A stretch of 19,020 bases of DNA from assembly GCA_026991005.1 (NCBI GenBank), contig JALXCH010000311.1, positions 1 through 19,020 of the forward strand, written 5' to 3'. This stretch comes from Calditrichia bacterium (GTDB lineage Bacteria > Calditrichota > Calditrichia > RBG-13-44-9). Positions within the stretch are counted from its first letter, which is position 1. Each line of letters begins with the position of its first letter. This document shows positions 1 through 10,700 of the stretch, in pieces. The notes under the pieces are model-generated. The model was not told the origin of the DNA. It worked only from the letters and a program-made list of their open reading frames with translations, and ran no database searches. A program made the translations under genes and the position numbers.

Positions 1-1787
1 CGCTTACCGGTAAGGGCAATCGCCAAGCGCAACACTTCTTCCGGCTGTTCATCCAGCGATTTACCAGGATGAAAAGTCCGGTTAATCTCGAAAATGCGCA
101 GATCTTTAATTTGCCGGTTCCGATTATGACGAATCACCTGGGCTAAACTGGGAATAAGCGAGTTGCGCATACCGTCCATATCCCGGGAGATGGGATTGAG
201 TATGGGGTAAATGGGTTTGCCTGTTAACTTTTCCCAGACTTCCCGGTTAATCATACTATTCGTAATCACCTCCTGTATTCCCATCCCGGTCAAAATATCC
301 CGCAACTCATCGGCAAACCGATCCAGTTCGTTTCGTGGGATACGATAGTTAATCACCGTGCTTTGCCGGGCGGGAATATTGTCCAATCCATACAGGCGAG
401 CCACTTCTTCCGCCAGATCGGCCACCCGTTCCAGATCCGGACGAAACGTGGGAACGACCACTTCCCCATCTTCTACTTTCAAATCAATGCGTTCCAGAAT
501 TTCGCTCATTTCTTCGGCAGAAAGCCGGGTTCCCAACAACCGATTTATCTGCTCTGTTTTTAATGGAACCCGTTTCGGCTCAATTTTTCGCACATATTCA
601 TCCACGGCTCCTTTTAACACCTCCCCACCCGCCAGTTCTGCAATCAATTGGGCGGCGCGATCCAGAGCATACAACACCCCGTTGGGGTCGGCACCTCGCT
701 CGAAGCGCTGGGAGGCTTCGGAATGAATCTCCAGATAACGCGCACTACGTTGAATGCTTTCCGGTTTAAAATAGGCACTTTCCAGAAGAATATTCACAGT
801 ACTCTGGCTCACCTCGGAATTCAGTCCCCCCATGATTCCTCCAATAGCTACCGGCCGCTCGGCATCGCAAATCAGCACAGTTCCCGCACGCAGGGTATGT
901 TCTTTGTCGTCCAGCGTGGTGAATTTTTCTCCTTCCGTGGATTCCCGCACAATAATCTGTTTTCCCTGAATTAAATCGTAATCGAACGCGTGTAAAGGAT
1001 GGCCGGTTTCCATCATCACATAGTTGGTGACATCCACAACGTTGTTAATGGAGCGCATGCCCACTGCCTCCAGACGCTGTACCAACCAGGAAGGCGAGGG
1101 TCCCACTTTGATGTTGCGAATCACCCGGGCGGCATACCGGGGACATCCCTCCGGAGTATCGATGCGAATGCGGATGTGATTTGCGGCAGGTTCATCCACT
1201 TCCTGCAACCGGATTTCCGGTTTGCGTACTTTTTGCCCGATGATAGCCCCCACTTCCCGGGCGACACCAATGTGGCTTAAACAATCCGGGCGATTCGGCG
1301 TTACCGAAATATCCAGAATGTAATCCGTTTCGAAATTCAGGGCCTGAGCCAGAGGCACCCCAACGGGCAACGAATCCGGCAAAACCCAGATGCCATCGGA
1401 GTGTTCGGCCAGCCCCAGCTCTTCTTCCGAACAAATCATTCCCTCGGAAGCCACACCCCGGATTTTGCTTTTGCGGATTTTCATGCCAATGGGCAATACC
1501 GCGCCCACTTTTGCCACGGGAACAGTTTGTCCCGCAGCGACATTGGGCGCCCCGCAAACCACTGTCAATTCCTCATCTCCCACATCCACCCGGCACACCG
1601 AAAGCTTATCCGCATTGGGGTGTTTTTCCGAAGAAAGTACCTTGCCCACAACTACATTGGGAATATCCAACTTCTTTTCAATAATCTCTTCCACTTCCAG
1701 ACCGGTGAGCGAGAGCTTTTCGCCAATCTGATACGGGTCTTCAGTGAGGTTCAGATAATCCTTAAGCCAGTTGAATGAAATCTTCAT
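1..1787 (-). CDS. pheT: Phenylalanyl-tRNA synthetase beta subunit (5' part; runs off the left edge)
   Basis: Beta subunit of the heterotetrameric cytoplasmic enzyme that charges tRNA-Phe with phenylalanine; it recognises tRNA and edits mischarged tyrosine. I translated the minus strand from an ATG whose complement is at 1785-1787, preceded by a modest AAAGG ribosome site. About 595 codons are in the window; bacterial PheT is usually near 800, so the last ~200 residues, including the C-terminal anticodon-binding domain, lie outside. Seen in order: the EMAPII-like tRNA-binding OB domain (~44-150, with HPNADKLSVCRVDVG), the PNRPDCLSHIGVARE motif (~163-177), the B3/B4 editing region (~210-370, ending SEASQRFERGADP), the B5 domain (~400-475, FRPDLERVADLAEEVARLYG) and the start of the catalytic-like core (~480-595). 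It lies 49 bp downstream of pheS and is surely co-transcribed with it. No odd features are seen. Confidence 0.97.
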   Translation of the reverse strand, partial: MKISFNWLKDYLNLTEDPYQIGEKLSLTGLEVEEIIEKKLDIPNVVVGKVLSSEKHPNADKLSVCRVDVGDEELTVVCGAPNVAAGQTVPVAKVGAVLPIGMKIRKSKIRGVASEGMICSEEELGLAEHSDGIWVLPDSLPVGVPLAQALNFETDYILDISVTPNRPDCLSHIGVAREVGAIIGQKVRKPEIRLQEVDEPAANHIRIRIDTPEGCPRYAARVIRNIKVGPSPSWLVQRLEAVGMRSINNVVDVTNYVMMETGHPLHAFDYDLIQGKQIIVRESTEGEKFTTLDDKEHTLRAGTVLICDAERPVAIGGIMGGLNSEVSQSTVNILLESAYFKPESIQRSARYLEIHSEASQRFERGADPNGVLYALDRAAQLIAELAGGEVLKGAVDEYVRKIEPKRVPLKTEQINRLLGTRLSAEEMSEILERIDLKVEDGEVVVPTFRPDLERVADLAEEVARLYGLDNIPARQSTVINYRIPRNELDRFADELRDILTGMGIQEVITNSMINREVWEKLTGKPIYPILNPISRDMDGMRNSLIPSLAQVIRHNRNRQIKDLRIFEINRTFHPGKSLDEQPEEVLRLAIALTGK

Positions 1788-1836
1788 GATGGTACCTTTA
1801 TTTTCAATTGCAAACAATCATTTAAATGAACATACC

Positions 1837-2841
1837 TTAAAATTGAGATAGAAACCTCATATCGTTTTCAAAGAAGAGGCGAATATCATCAATACTGTAA
1901 CGCAGCATGGCAATCCGATCGACCCCCATACCGAAAGCATATCCGGTGTACACTTCCGGGTCGTAACCCACTGCTTTAAAAACGTTGGGATCGACCATTC
2001 CGGCTCCGGAAATCTCCACCCAACCGGTGTACTTGCACACTTTGCACCCTTTGCCCCGGCAGAAGACACAGTTAAAATCGTACTCCAGACTGGGTTCGGT
2101 GAAGGGGAAAAAACTGGGCCGGAAGCGCACGTGGATGTCCTCCCCAAACATGAATCGGGCGAACTCTTCAATCACTGCTTTTAAATCTCCGAAACTGATG
2201 CCTTTGTCCACCACCAACCCTTCCACCTGATGGAAGAAAGGGGAATGGCTGGCATCGGGTGTGTCGCGGCGATACACCCGTCCGGGAGCGATGATGCGTA
2301 CCGGCGGCTGCTGGCTCATCATTGTACGAATCTGCACCGGTGAGGTGTGGGTACGCAGTAGAATATCCTCGGTGATGTACAGGGTGTCCTGCATATCCCG
2401 CGCCGGATGATTTTTGGGAATATTCAGCGCCTCGAAGTTGTACCAGTCGGTTTCCACTTCCGGACCATCGGCGATGGTAAATCCCAGTCCCAGGAAAAAG
2501 CGTTTGATATCGTCTAACACCTGAGTGAGGGGATGTTTTTTGCCAACGGGAGGGCGGCGTCCCGGCAGGGAAAGATCCAGCGTTTCTTTGCGCTTGCGCT
2601 GCGCGAATTGCGGTTTCAGTTCGTTGATGCGTGTTTCCACAAATTGTTTCAGTTCGTTAATCAGCTTACCGAATTGGGGACGGTCTTCCGGTGCGATGTC
2701 TTTCATCTGCTTAAAAAGTCCCTGCACCAGTCCTTTGCGTCCCAGGTATTTCACCCGCAGGGCTTCAAACGCCTGGACGTCTTTCACCTGCCCTGCTTCT
2801 TTCTCGAACTCCGATTTGATTTGTTGAATTTTCTCTTCCAT
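1837..2841 (-). CDS. pheS: Phenylalanyl-tRNA synthetase alpha subunit
   Basis: Catalytic class II subunit of phenylalanyl-tRNA synthetase, forming an alpha2-beta2 enzyme with PheT. Its 334 residues are a full-length bacterial PheS. Residues 1-85 are the predicted N-terminal coiled coil that binds tRNA. The core follows: PGRRPPVGKKHPL (93-105), HPARDMQDT (145-153), the THTSPVQIR segment (165-172), the signature PGRVYRRDTPDASHSPFFHQ (186-205), FRPSFFPFTEPS (240-251), GAGMV (279-283) and motif 3 GMGVDRIAMLRY (304-315), with the usual FLSQF end. Cysteines C258, C261, C266 and C269 form a CxxC-x4-CxxC cluster that could bind zinc; many bacterial PheS proteins carry a similar cluster. The start ATG is preceded by a weak GGTG ribosome site. 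First gene of a pheST operon; the upstream infC-rpmI-rplT genes found beside pheST in many bacteria are absent here. Confidence 0.98.
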   Translation of the reverse strand: MEEKIQQIKSEFEKEAGQVKDVQAFEALRVKYLGRKGLVQGLFKQMKDIAPEDRPQFGKLINELKQFVETRINELKPQFAQRKRKETLDLSLPGRRPPVGKKHPLTQVLDDIKRFFLGLGFTIADGPEVETDWYNFEALNIPKNHPARDMQDTLYITEDILLRTHTSPVQIRTMMSQQPPVRIIAPGRVYRRDTPDASHSPFFHQVEGLVVDKGISFGDLKAVIEEFARFMFGEDIHVRFRPSFFPFTEPSLEYDFNCVFCRGKGCKVCKYTGWVEISGAGMVDPNVFKAVGYDPEVYTGYAFGMGVDRIAMLRYSIDDIRLFFENDMRFLSQF

Positions 2842-3125
2842 TTTAGCACCGTTTTGTGGTAATCCGTTGTATTCTTTTAAATTGAATTAAATTTTAAGCA
2901 ACTAATTTAAAAACATTTTCAGTGGATGCCTAATGAAAATTGAAGATTAAAGTGGGAAATTTTGTGGATGTGGATAAAACGTTAGTTAAATTCCGAAGCG
3001 GGTCGGAAAGATTCCTTAATTTCAGCACCAATTTTAAAATATATTAATTTTCCAATCACCTAATTTCCTCAAAAGAACATCTTTTCGGGGGAATTGTAAT
3101 TTGAGCTAAAAACTGAAATTTTTAC

Positions 3126-3155
3126 TTGACTTATTATTATTATTCTTATTATTAT
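3126..3155 (+). promoter_or_regulatory. Candidate sigma-70 promoter for the Rhs island
   Basis: TTGACT (3126-3131) and TATTAT (3150-3155), each five of six to consensus, are separated by 18 bases. Transcription would begin near 3162 and leave a leader of about 360 bases before the ATG at 3526. The -10 half falls inside a TTA triplet repeat, so its match may be partly accidental. Confidence 0.35.
3131..3154 (+). repeat. TTA triplet microsatellite
   Basis: Four TTA units, one TTC unit and three more TTA units lie in tandem. The tract overlaps the spacer and -10 of the candidate promoter, so a change in unit number would alter promoter spacing by three bases. Whether it varies is unknown. Confidence 0.75.
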
Positions 3156-3511
3156 AGAAATATAATAAAACCGTTCCATTCACAAAGGGGGAGTTTCGTC
3201 ATAAAAGATTTAATCGTTTTTAGGGAATTCTGTTGTTTCTTACTGGATTGCGTTTTGAATAATAGAAACCACATAATTTTTATATAGCAATTTAAAAATT
3301 TTTCCATGTTGTACTACACATCATAATTCCCATCTCTCCCGGTCGCTATATTAATGTGGGTTAAACTGATGAACGCATATTGATTTATTAAAGGCGAAAT
3401 ATCTGTAAAAAGCAGTAAATCATACGAACATCAAGATATCAAAAATAATTTACAAGGTAACGCTGTTTTTAAATAACTTATTTAATAAATTTTTAATATT
3501 TTAATATAATC

Positions 3512-3517
3512 AGGAGG
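3512..3517 (+). promoter_or_regulatory. Strong Shine-Dalgarno site (AGGAGG) for the 3526 gene
   Basis: A perfect AGGAGG sits 8 bases before the ATG at 3526 and fixes the start. Strong sites of this kind recur at several genes in the window, unlike typical Bacteroidetes genes, which mostly lack them. Confidence 0.85.
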
Positions 3518-3525
3518 TTTATATC

Positions 3526-4659
3526 ATGAAAAGAATTTTTCTAAACATCACACACGGATTTATACTTTTTTTGTTCACAAGTACTACCATTTTAGCGCAA
3601 AGTAGCTGGATAAGTGGTGGAAAGGAAATCCTATATGCAGATCCATTAAGTGTACACGTAGGGATAGGATTGGTCAGACCTGAATACAATCTAGATGTTA
3701 ACGGAATTATAAATAGTAGTGATTATTATCAGAACGGAATAAAAACGGGCATGTGGCTGTTTAACAATCAGAAGCCGGCATCAATATATTTTAATAGCGG
3801 AAAAGTGGGGATTGGCACGGATTCACCGAATAGTACTCTTTCGATTGATGGAGAAATAGATATTTCTGGTAATCGTTTTTTTGTTGGTACAAATGGTAAG
3901 ATAGGAGTTGGCACGAATAATCCGTTTACTCGCTTTCAGGTAAGGGGCATAGGTGGTAATGATGAAATAATGCGAATAACCGATTATGATGAAGAATCTG
4001 AGCTCCGCATTTATGGCACAGGAGGAGTAACTAAACTCCAGAGCTGGTATTATTCCGGGCAAGTTGAAAACGGTTATCAAGCCGGAACATTAATTTTAAA
4101 TCCCTCGGGTGGTAATATCGGTATTGGTACAAACAATCCTGTCAGTACATTGCAGGTAAACGGTGGTGAAGAAATTTTTCGGCTACAAGGAGGATTTGCA
4201 CAACTAAGTTTCAGACTAAAAGACAACTCTAATGTAGAGCTACAAGCCTATGATGACACGCCGGAGCCATATAATCTTATTTTCAATCCTTCGGGGGGCA
4301 ATGTAGGAATTGGTACGAATTCACCCAGATCGAAATTAGCTGTAAATGGAACCATAACAGCAAAAGAGATTGTTGTTACTGAAAACGGCTGGTCAGATTT
4401 TGTGTTTGAAGAAGGCTACCGCTTACCCCCGCTGGAAGAAGTGGAACAATACATAAAAAAGAACAAACACCTGCCAAATATTCCCTCCGTTGCTGAGGTA
4501 GCCGCAAATGGCGTAAGCCTGGGTAAGATGCAAGCCAAACTGTTGCAAAAGATTGAAGAGCTTACGCTGTATATGATTGAGCTGAAGAAGGAGAATGAGG
4601 TGTTGAGACACCAATTGTCAGCTTTGAAACTCAGAATTGAGCATCGTAAAACATATTGA
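3526..4659 (+). CDS. Secreted tail-fibre-like protein with GIGT repeats and C-terminal coiled coil
   Basis: Its 377 residues begin with a Sec signal peptide (MKRIFLNITH, a hydrophobic stretch, then a likely cut after LAQ at ~25), so the product is exported. Five copies of a repeat of about 18 residues are seen, of the form G-x-V/I-G-I/V-G-T-N-x-P-x3-L-x-V-N-G, at ~43-60, 92-109, 124-141, 197-214 and 258-275. Two are preceded by a near-identical NPSGGN element. The C-terminus carries a conserved block (W289 to ~345: the HLPNIPSVAEV segment, then a GVSLGKMQAKLL run) followed by a coiled coil to ~370. This resembles the tail-fibre/S74-like family common in FCB genomes, which is thought to trimerise. 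It lies 71 bp before the Rhs gene on the same strand, so the two probably share a transcript. Its role is unknown; a surface fibre or adhesin is an inference. Confidence 0.8.
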   Translation: MKRIFLNITHGFILFLFTSTTILAQSSWISGGKEILYADPLSVHVGIGLVRPEYNLDVNGIINSSDYYQNGIKTGMWLFNNQKPASIYFNSGKVGIGTDSPNSTLSIDGEIDISGNRFFVGTNGKIGVGTNNPFTRFQVRGIGGNDEIMRITDYDEESELRIYGTGGVTKLQSWYYSGQVENGYQAGTLILNPSGGNIGIGTNNPVSTLQVNGGEEIFRLQGGFAQLSFRLKDNSNVELQAYDDTPEPYNLIFNPSGGNVGIGTNSPRSKLAVNGTITAKEIVVTENGWSDFVFEEGYRLPPLEEVEQYIKKNKHLPNIPSVAEVAANGVSLGKMQAKLLQKIEELTLYMIELKKENEVLRHQLSALKLRIEHRKTY

Positions 4660-4716
4660 TTCTAGGGAGAACATCTTCACAATTTTCTATAAAATGTACA
4701 CATCGTTTTTCAAGTA

Positions 4717-4722
4717 GAGGAG
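4717..4722 (+). promoter_or_regulatory. Ribosome site deciding the start of the Rhs gene
   Basis: GAGGAG lies 8 bases before the ATG at 4731, which begins a textbook signal peptide. The in-frame ATG at 4656 overlaps the end of the previous gene, has no ribosome site and would add 25 polar residues before the signal peptide, so I reject it. Confidence 0.85.
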
Positions 4723-4730
4723 ATAGGGAT

Positions 4731-7700
4731 ATGAAACTTAAGGGGGTATTAGTCCCAAGGTTATTATCTCTACTGTTTTGTGGTATATTCATAACTTATA
4801 CATTTTCGCAACAACCACAGGAAGAACCGAGGCGATTCTATGAATATGGGATGCAACCGGAGGTGTGGCATTTTGTTGGCCCAATTCCGGCAACTGTGGA
4901 TAATAAAGGTGACTTGAATTTAAATATTCCCATTTTGAAGGTTCCGGGTACGAATGGTCTGGATTTTGAAATAACCTTTACCTACAAAGCTGGAATATTA
5001 TATCATCAAACAGCATCATGGATTGGTCTGGGGTGGAACTTTGATCCTGGAAGTATTACAAGAGATGTTCAAGGTAACATCAAATTTGAAAGTCCATGTC
5101 CAGGGGTTCCTCCAACATGTATATATGGTGTTGATTACGAACGTTTGGAAACAAGGTTTTATGCTCCGGATCAATACTATATAACCCTACCAGGTAAAGG
5201 GACTTTTCCAATGGGACGAACAACTCTTTCAAGTTTTAATGATCCGAATGGGAATGACTATATACATCCATATAATGGGCAATTTGGTTTTTATATAGAG
5301 AATTATAAACCATATAAAATTGAGTATGAATTATCATCACCTCAAGACGGGGTATGGTGGGATGATTATCCTGGTATTACTATAAAATATAATCACGACA
5401 TAAATGAATATGAACAAGATGTCAAAACTTTTATCATTACAGATGATGATGGCATCAGGTATATTTTTTCAAAGCCTTCTTTAGGATTGTATAAAGATTA
5501 TTTAGACCCATCCGTACCTCCATCAGAGTATGCATATCCAAATGTCTGGAGAATAGTTGGTATTGCAGGTCCAGATTATTCTGGTAATTTAGATCTTTTA
5601 AAAGAAGATGTTGTACCATATGAAGATTCCGGTTTGGAGAATTATATAGATTGGATTAAATTTGAATACAGTTCATTTTCAGGTGAGCTTATAAATTCTT
5701 CAATGTTAATTCAAAATGCTTATTTAACAAAAATAATTACACCTACTCATTATGCTGAATTTATCCTTGATAATCGTGACGATATAGACTTAAAATTTTT
5801 TCCGGATATTGAAAGTGGATACAATGATATTTCGTCTCATTACAAAAGACTTAAAGAAATAAGATTGTATACCAAAAATGGTACTTTAGTAAAAACAGTT
5901 CAATTAATTCATGATTATGAACTGGGAGAAAGCAATAACGATTCAAATAATGGTAAATTAACACTTAAGAGAATAGTTTTTAACTCGTATAATTATGAAA
6001 TACTCCCCGGTTATGATTTTGAATATGTTGATTATAATCCTTCGTGGAGTTATTTAAAAGAAGATTTTTATTATGATGGATATGGATACTACAATGATCA
6101 GAGCGATCCGAAGTTTGGTATTGATAAAAATCCAGAAGATGCTAAAGCCTGGAGTCTAAAAAAAACAACCTATCCTTCCGGGGCTACGGAAGAATACGAA
6201 TATGAAAATGATTACATTGATGACACCGGAGATTTAACCTTTGCAAGCTTGTATGATCCAGGAGATGGAACCGGATTCCAATGGCGAACGGAATATTTTA
6301 ATTTCGATGATGTTTGGGGACCTTATACCTATCGAAGACAGGGAGGAATACGGGTAACACAAATAACTCGAACTGATGGGATGGGAAATAACCAGGTCAT
6401 TCAATATAGCTATGGTCCGGGACATACCTCTTGCGTGCCGCCTCCCAAAATGGTACCCTGGCTTCAATGGGAAGGATCGCAGGTTATTTATCGAAATGAA
6501 TATGTAATCAATAATCGCGGGGAACGCGGTGTGTTTTATGAGTGGGTAAAAGCAACCTATTCTGATGGATCGGAAGTGATTCGTTACTATGTACCTGGTG
6601 ATCAGGCAACGGCGGATTACTGGCGGCAAAAAGTGCTTATCTCCAGTTTCGGAACCTATCCCATCTGGCTCTATCATAGCAATAATAACAACTTTATCTG
6701 GGGGCAAATTACTAAACAAGTGATAAATCGGGGAGACTACCGAGAAACAATTGAATATCAATATGATAATTTCTATAGGTATATCGGTATTTTATTCCCG
6801 CAGCATGGCATTCAATATGGGGAAACTTTTTATATCTGGCAATATCACTCCTTTCTGAATCAGCATACAACCACTGCAGAACAGATTAGTCAGCCCACAA
6901 CTAAACAACAGATCGTTGTCAATCGAACCCAGCTACCATTAACCCGCCAGGTGAAAAGCGAGACGACCACCACCGGCGAACGTGAAGTTAAAAGAGAGTT
7001 TACCTACGCTCACGAAATTTACAACCAGACAGATGGGATGTTGGAACGCAATCGCCTGACAGATATGGCACAAATCGATCTATATTTCCAGGATAGGATG
7101 GACGCCATACCGCAGTTTATACTGGAAGCTTCTGACATTTACACATACCACCAGGTTCCCAAATGGCCCAATGATCTGGAAACCGTTTGGAAAGTTCGCG
7201 AGCATTATCAGTTGAATACCGAAGAAGAATTAACTGCGCCGCCGGCTTTTAACAATTGGAACGGTGGAAATACGCCAGATCCCCGCTGGCAGAAAAAGTA
7301 TCGAATTGTGCAATATAAATATGGAAAACCCATTGTGGTGGAAGACGCCAACGGAGAGCAACTGGAACTTTTCTATGGGGACAACACCAAAAACCTTGTC
7401 AATAGCGACACACAGAATGACTTTGCCCATAATTATTTAACGGGAGTACGTTTGAATAACCTGGAAAAAGAATTCGATTATGACACCCGCTTTTTACGCA
7501 TGAACAAATACACCGATGAAAGCGATAATGTCTTTGAACACATTTTTGACAACTTCGGCCGCCTGACCGGGGTGAAAGACGCCTACCAGGCCTTGACCCA
7601 CGAATACGCTTATGAATACTCCCGGCAGCCGGGAACGTCCTTCGACCCTGCCAATCCCAATTTCATCAAAAAGCGGTCTTATTTTACTGGTACTCGATAT

Positions 7701-10700
7701 GCCGATGTTTATGAATATTACGACGGTAGCGCCCGGCTGATCCAGACCGTGGAGGATACCAGCACAACAGGCGCAGGAAATACCGGATACGATTATTACA
7801 CCGCCATTGAGCGCGATGAAGCTGGCAGGGAGAAGAAGCTTTACAAACCCTATAAAAAGACTGCCCAATCCGGCCGGCCGGCTTACGACCCGGATTACCC
7901 CTACCGGGATGAAAACGGAAACCATACCGGTTCCCTAACCGACCGCTTTCGGGAAAACCACTACAATTCCCTTTTAGATGAACAATTGATGAAAGTGGAT
8001 TTCCCGGGACCCAAAACGCCTTCCAATTCCAATTTTTATGATTACCAATACGTAAGGGCAAAAGATGAACTGCCGCAGATTTATCCACCGGATAATCTTG
8101 TCGTCTGGCGTAAAGTTACCACCACCGATGAGGTAGGCAACCAGGTGATCCTCTTTGAAGATGAAGAAGGGCGAAAAAAGCTGCAACGGGAATTTAAACT
8201 TAACGAACAGGGGCAGCAGATAACGGTAGAAACTTATTTTAAGTACGACGGAAGGGGGAATATAGTTGAAGTGTTTCCGCCAAATTACTTTGCACCGCCC
8301 GCTGGTTCGAGTCCCGACGATTGGAAATTTACTTATGAATATAATACATTAGGACAACTGATCGCCCAGACCACACCCGATGCTGGAACGGTAAGGTACA
8401 AATACGATGCCCTGGGAAACCTGCGCTTCCATCAGGATGTCAATCAACGGCAACGCGGGGTAGTTGGCTTCACCACCTACGACTTTGCCGGTCGGGAACG
8501 GGTGCAGGGAGAAGCTTCAGCAGATTTTGACAATCTGGATGGAACGCAGAACTACCCTGCTTTTGAGGACGATGCCGACAACTGGATCAGCCTCAACCAT
8601 TACGATTCGCCCACTCTGCCCAACCAGTATCCCTGGAACCTGTATGATTACAGCGGCATTACCCTGAACAACACCGCCGGGCGTTTAACCGCTAATGCCT
8701 ATAAAATAACCGGAAACACCAGAGACGACCTGCTGCTGGAAGATACCACTATCTCCGCCACCAACCCGCAAACCTTTCGTGTGTTAAACAACCTGACGAC
8801 CGGAAGCAATGTAACCATCGAAAGCGGCGCCGATGTGGTATTTAAAGCCGGCAGCCAGATTCGCCTGCAGCCCGGCTTCCATGCCAGAAGCGGCAGCGAG
8901 TTCCGGGCGCGCATCAATCACGATCTTGCCCCGCTGGAGGATGCATGGCAAATCACCCTGTTCAGTTACAACAAAAACGGGCTGGTGGAAGCCAAATACG
9001 TCTTCACACCGGGATTAAACAATCCCACTACCTACAACTACCAATACGACCGGCAGGGAAAATTGACCCACGTGCAGGTGCAGCAGGGTTCGGAAAGCTT
9101 CCACCATTGGTATGCCTATGGCGGAAGGGATGAGCTGCAGCGGGTGTACACCGCCACCACGGCAACTCAACCGATGCTGGCGGATTGGCTGCAGGAATAC
9201 AACCCGGCGGGACTGCCAGTGCGGCTGGCGTTTAAAGAAACCTCAACTGATCAGTTCATGCTGGATATTCCCTTGCAGTATAACATTCGCGACTGGCTGA
9301 CCGACATCAGCGATGTGAACACCCAGACGCATCCCTTTGCCGCCCATTACGATTACTATGCCGATGGCAACATCCAGAGCGCCACATTTTATAACGCCAA
9401 TCCTCCGCAGTTACCCAACGAGAAGAAATACCGCTACGACTACACCTACGACCCGCGCAAGCAACTGCTCTCCGCCGACTACCGCTATTACGCCGGCGGC
9501 TGGCAGAACCCGGCTCGCTTTGATGTAACCGGGCTCCAATATGACGGCAACGGAAATATACTGGCATTAGAACGCAAGAAAGAAAACGATGCCAGCATTG
9601 ATTACCTGACTTACCAATACGGCAATAATAACCGGTTACAAAGTGTGGCAGACGCAGTGGCGCCTACACCGGAAGACTGGGATGCGGAAGATACCGAATT
9701 TGGATACGATGCCAACGGGAATGTGGTGTCTGTGAAGGAAAACGGCAGCTACCGCTTCCGGCATATTCAGTATGACCCGCGCAACCTGCCTATGTTCATC
9801 GAACGGAGCGACCTTAGCGATATTATCTATCTGTACAACACAGGAGGGCAGCGGGTCTACAAAAAAATTGGCAGCCAAAACGCTGAGCACTATATTTTAG
9901 ACGGCGACCAGACGGTGGCGGTGTATGAGAATGGTACGGTGAAATATTGGAATATCCTTGCCAATGGTGTGGTGGGCAGACGAGCAGCGAGCGGCGAGAA
10001 GTTCTATTATCTGAAAGACCATCTGGGCTCCACCCGGGCGGTGGTAAACAGCAGCGGTACAGTGGTAGAGGCTCATGACTATTACCCATTTGGCCTGCTG
10101 ATGCCCGGCAGGGATTACCAGAGCGGCAGCGAGACGAAGGAGAAGTTTATGGGGAAGGAATGGGATGAGGAAAGAAGTGCCTATCATCTTGGCGCCAGAC
10201 CATTAATGGCAGTGTTCGGGCGTTTTCCCTCACCGGATCGCTTTGCGGATGAATATCCATCGTTATCGCCATATCAATATGCAGCAAATAATCCGATAAA
10301 TTTCATTGATGTAAATGGAGACAGTATATGGATTGTCTATGAAAATGAAGAAGGCAATAAGCAGCGATTGCTGTATACGCAGGGTATGAAATATGAAGGA
10401 AGTTATGAAGAGATTGCTAAACTGGTGGCTACATTAAACAAGTTGAATAAAATTAAAAGTGGAAATACTATTTTAACAACTCTTACGGGCTCTATAGCTA
10501 ATTACAATTTAGGATTGAGTGGGCAATATGGAGGAGTTTATAAACCAAATGCGGTGCAACAAGGAAGTGGAGGTAATTTAAATGTTGCTGATCCTTCTAA
10601 TCTCTATGGACTTGCGCACGAATTATTTCATGGTTATCAACACGAAAACATGGACTTGATAAATTCCACTGCTTTTGAAGTGGGAGCTCGTTTATTTGAG

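Larger units (their letters stand above)
2842..3525. other. Gene-free AT-rich region between pheS and the Rhs island
   Basis: No open reading frame with a ribosome site or a recognisable product is seen on either strand over these 684 bases. The stretch separates divergent genes, so it should hold the pheST promoter (minus strand) and the promoter for the 3526 gene (plus strand). Only the second has a fair candidate, listed separately. The base composition is clearly more AT-rich than the pheST genes. I see no terminal inverted repeats, tRNA gene or riboswitch that I can name. Confidence 0.7.

Noticed and set aside
3482..3510. TTAATA-17-TATAAT promoter before the 3526 gene
   Set aside because: A start near 3517 would lie inside the AGGAGG ribosome site and leave almost no leader, so it cannot serve this gene; the region is simply AT-rich.
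4656..4730. 25-residue N-terminal extension of the Rhs protein
   Set aside because: It overlaps the previous stop codon, has no ribosome site and precedes a complete signal peptide; ATG 4731 with GAGGAG is better.
7494..8088. Long minus-strand open frames within the Rhs core
   Set aside because: They mirror the GC-rich Rhs coding frame, have no ribosome sites and resemble no protein family.
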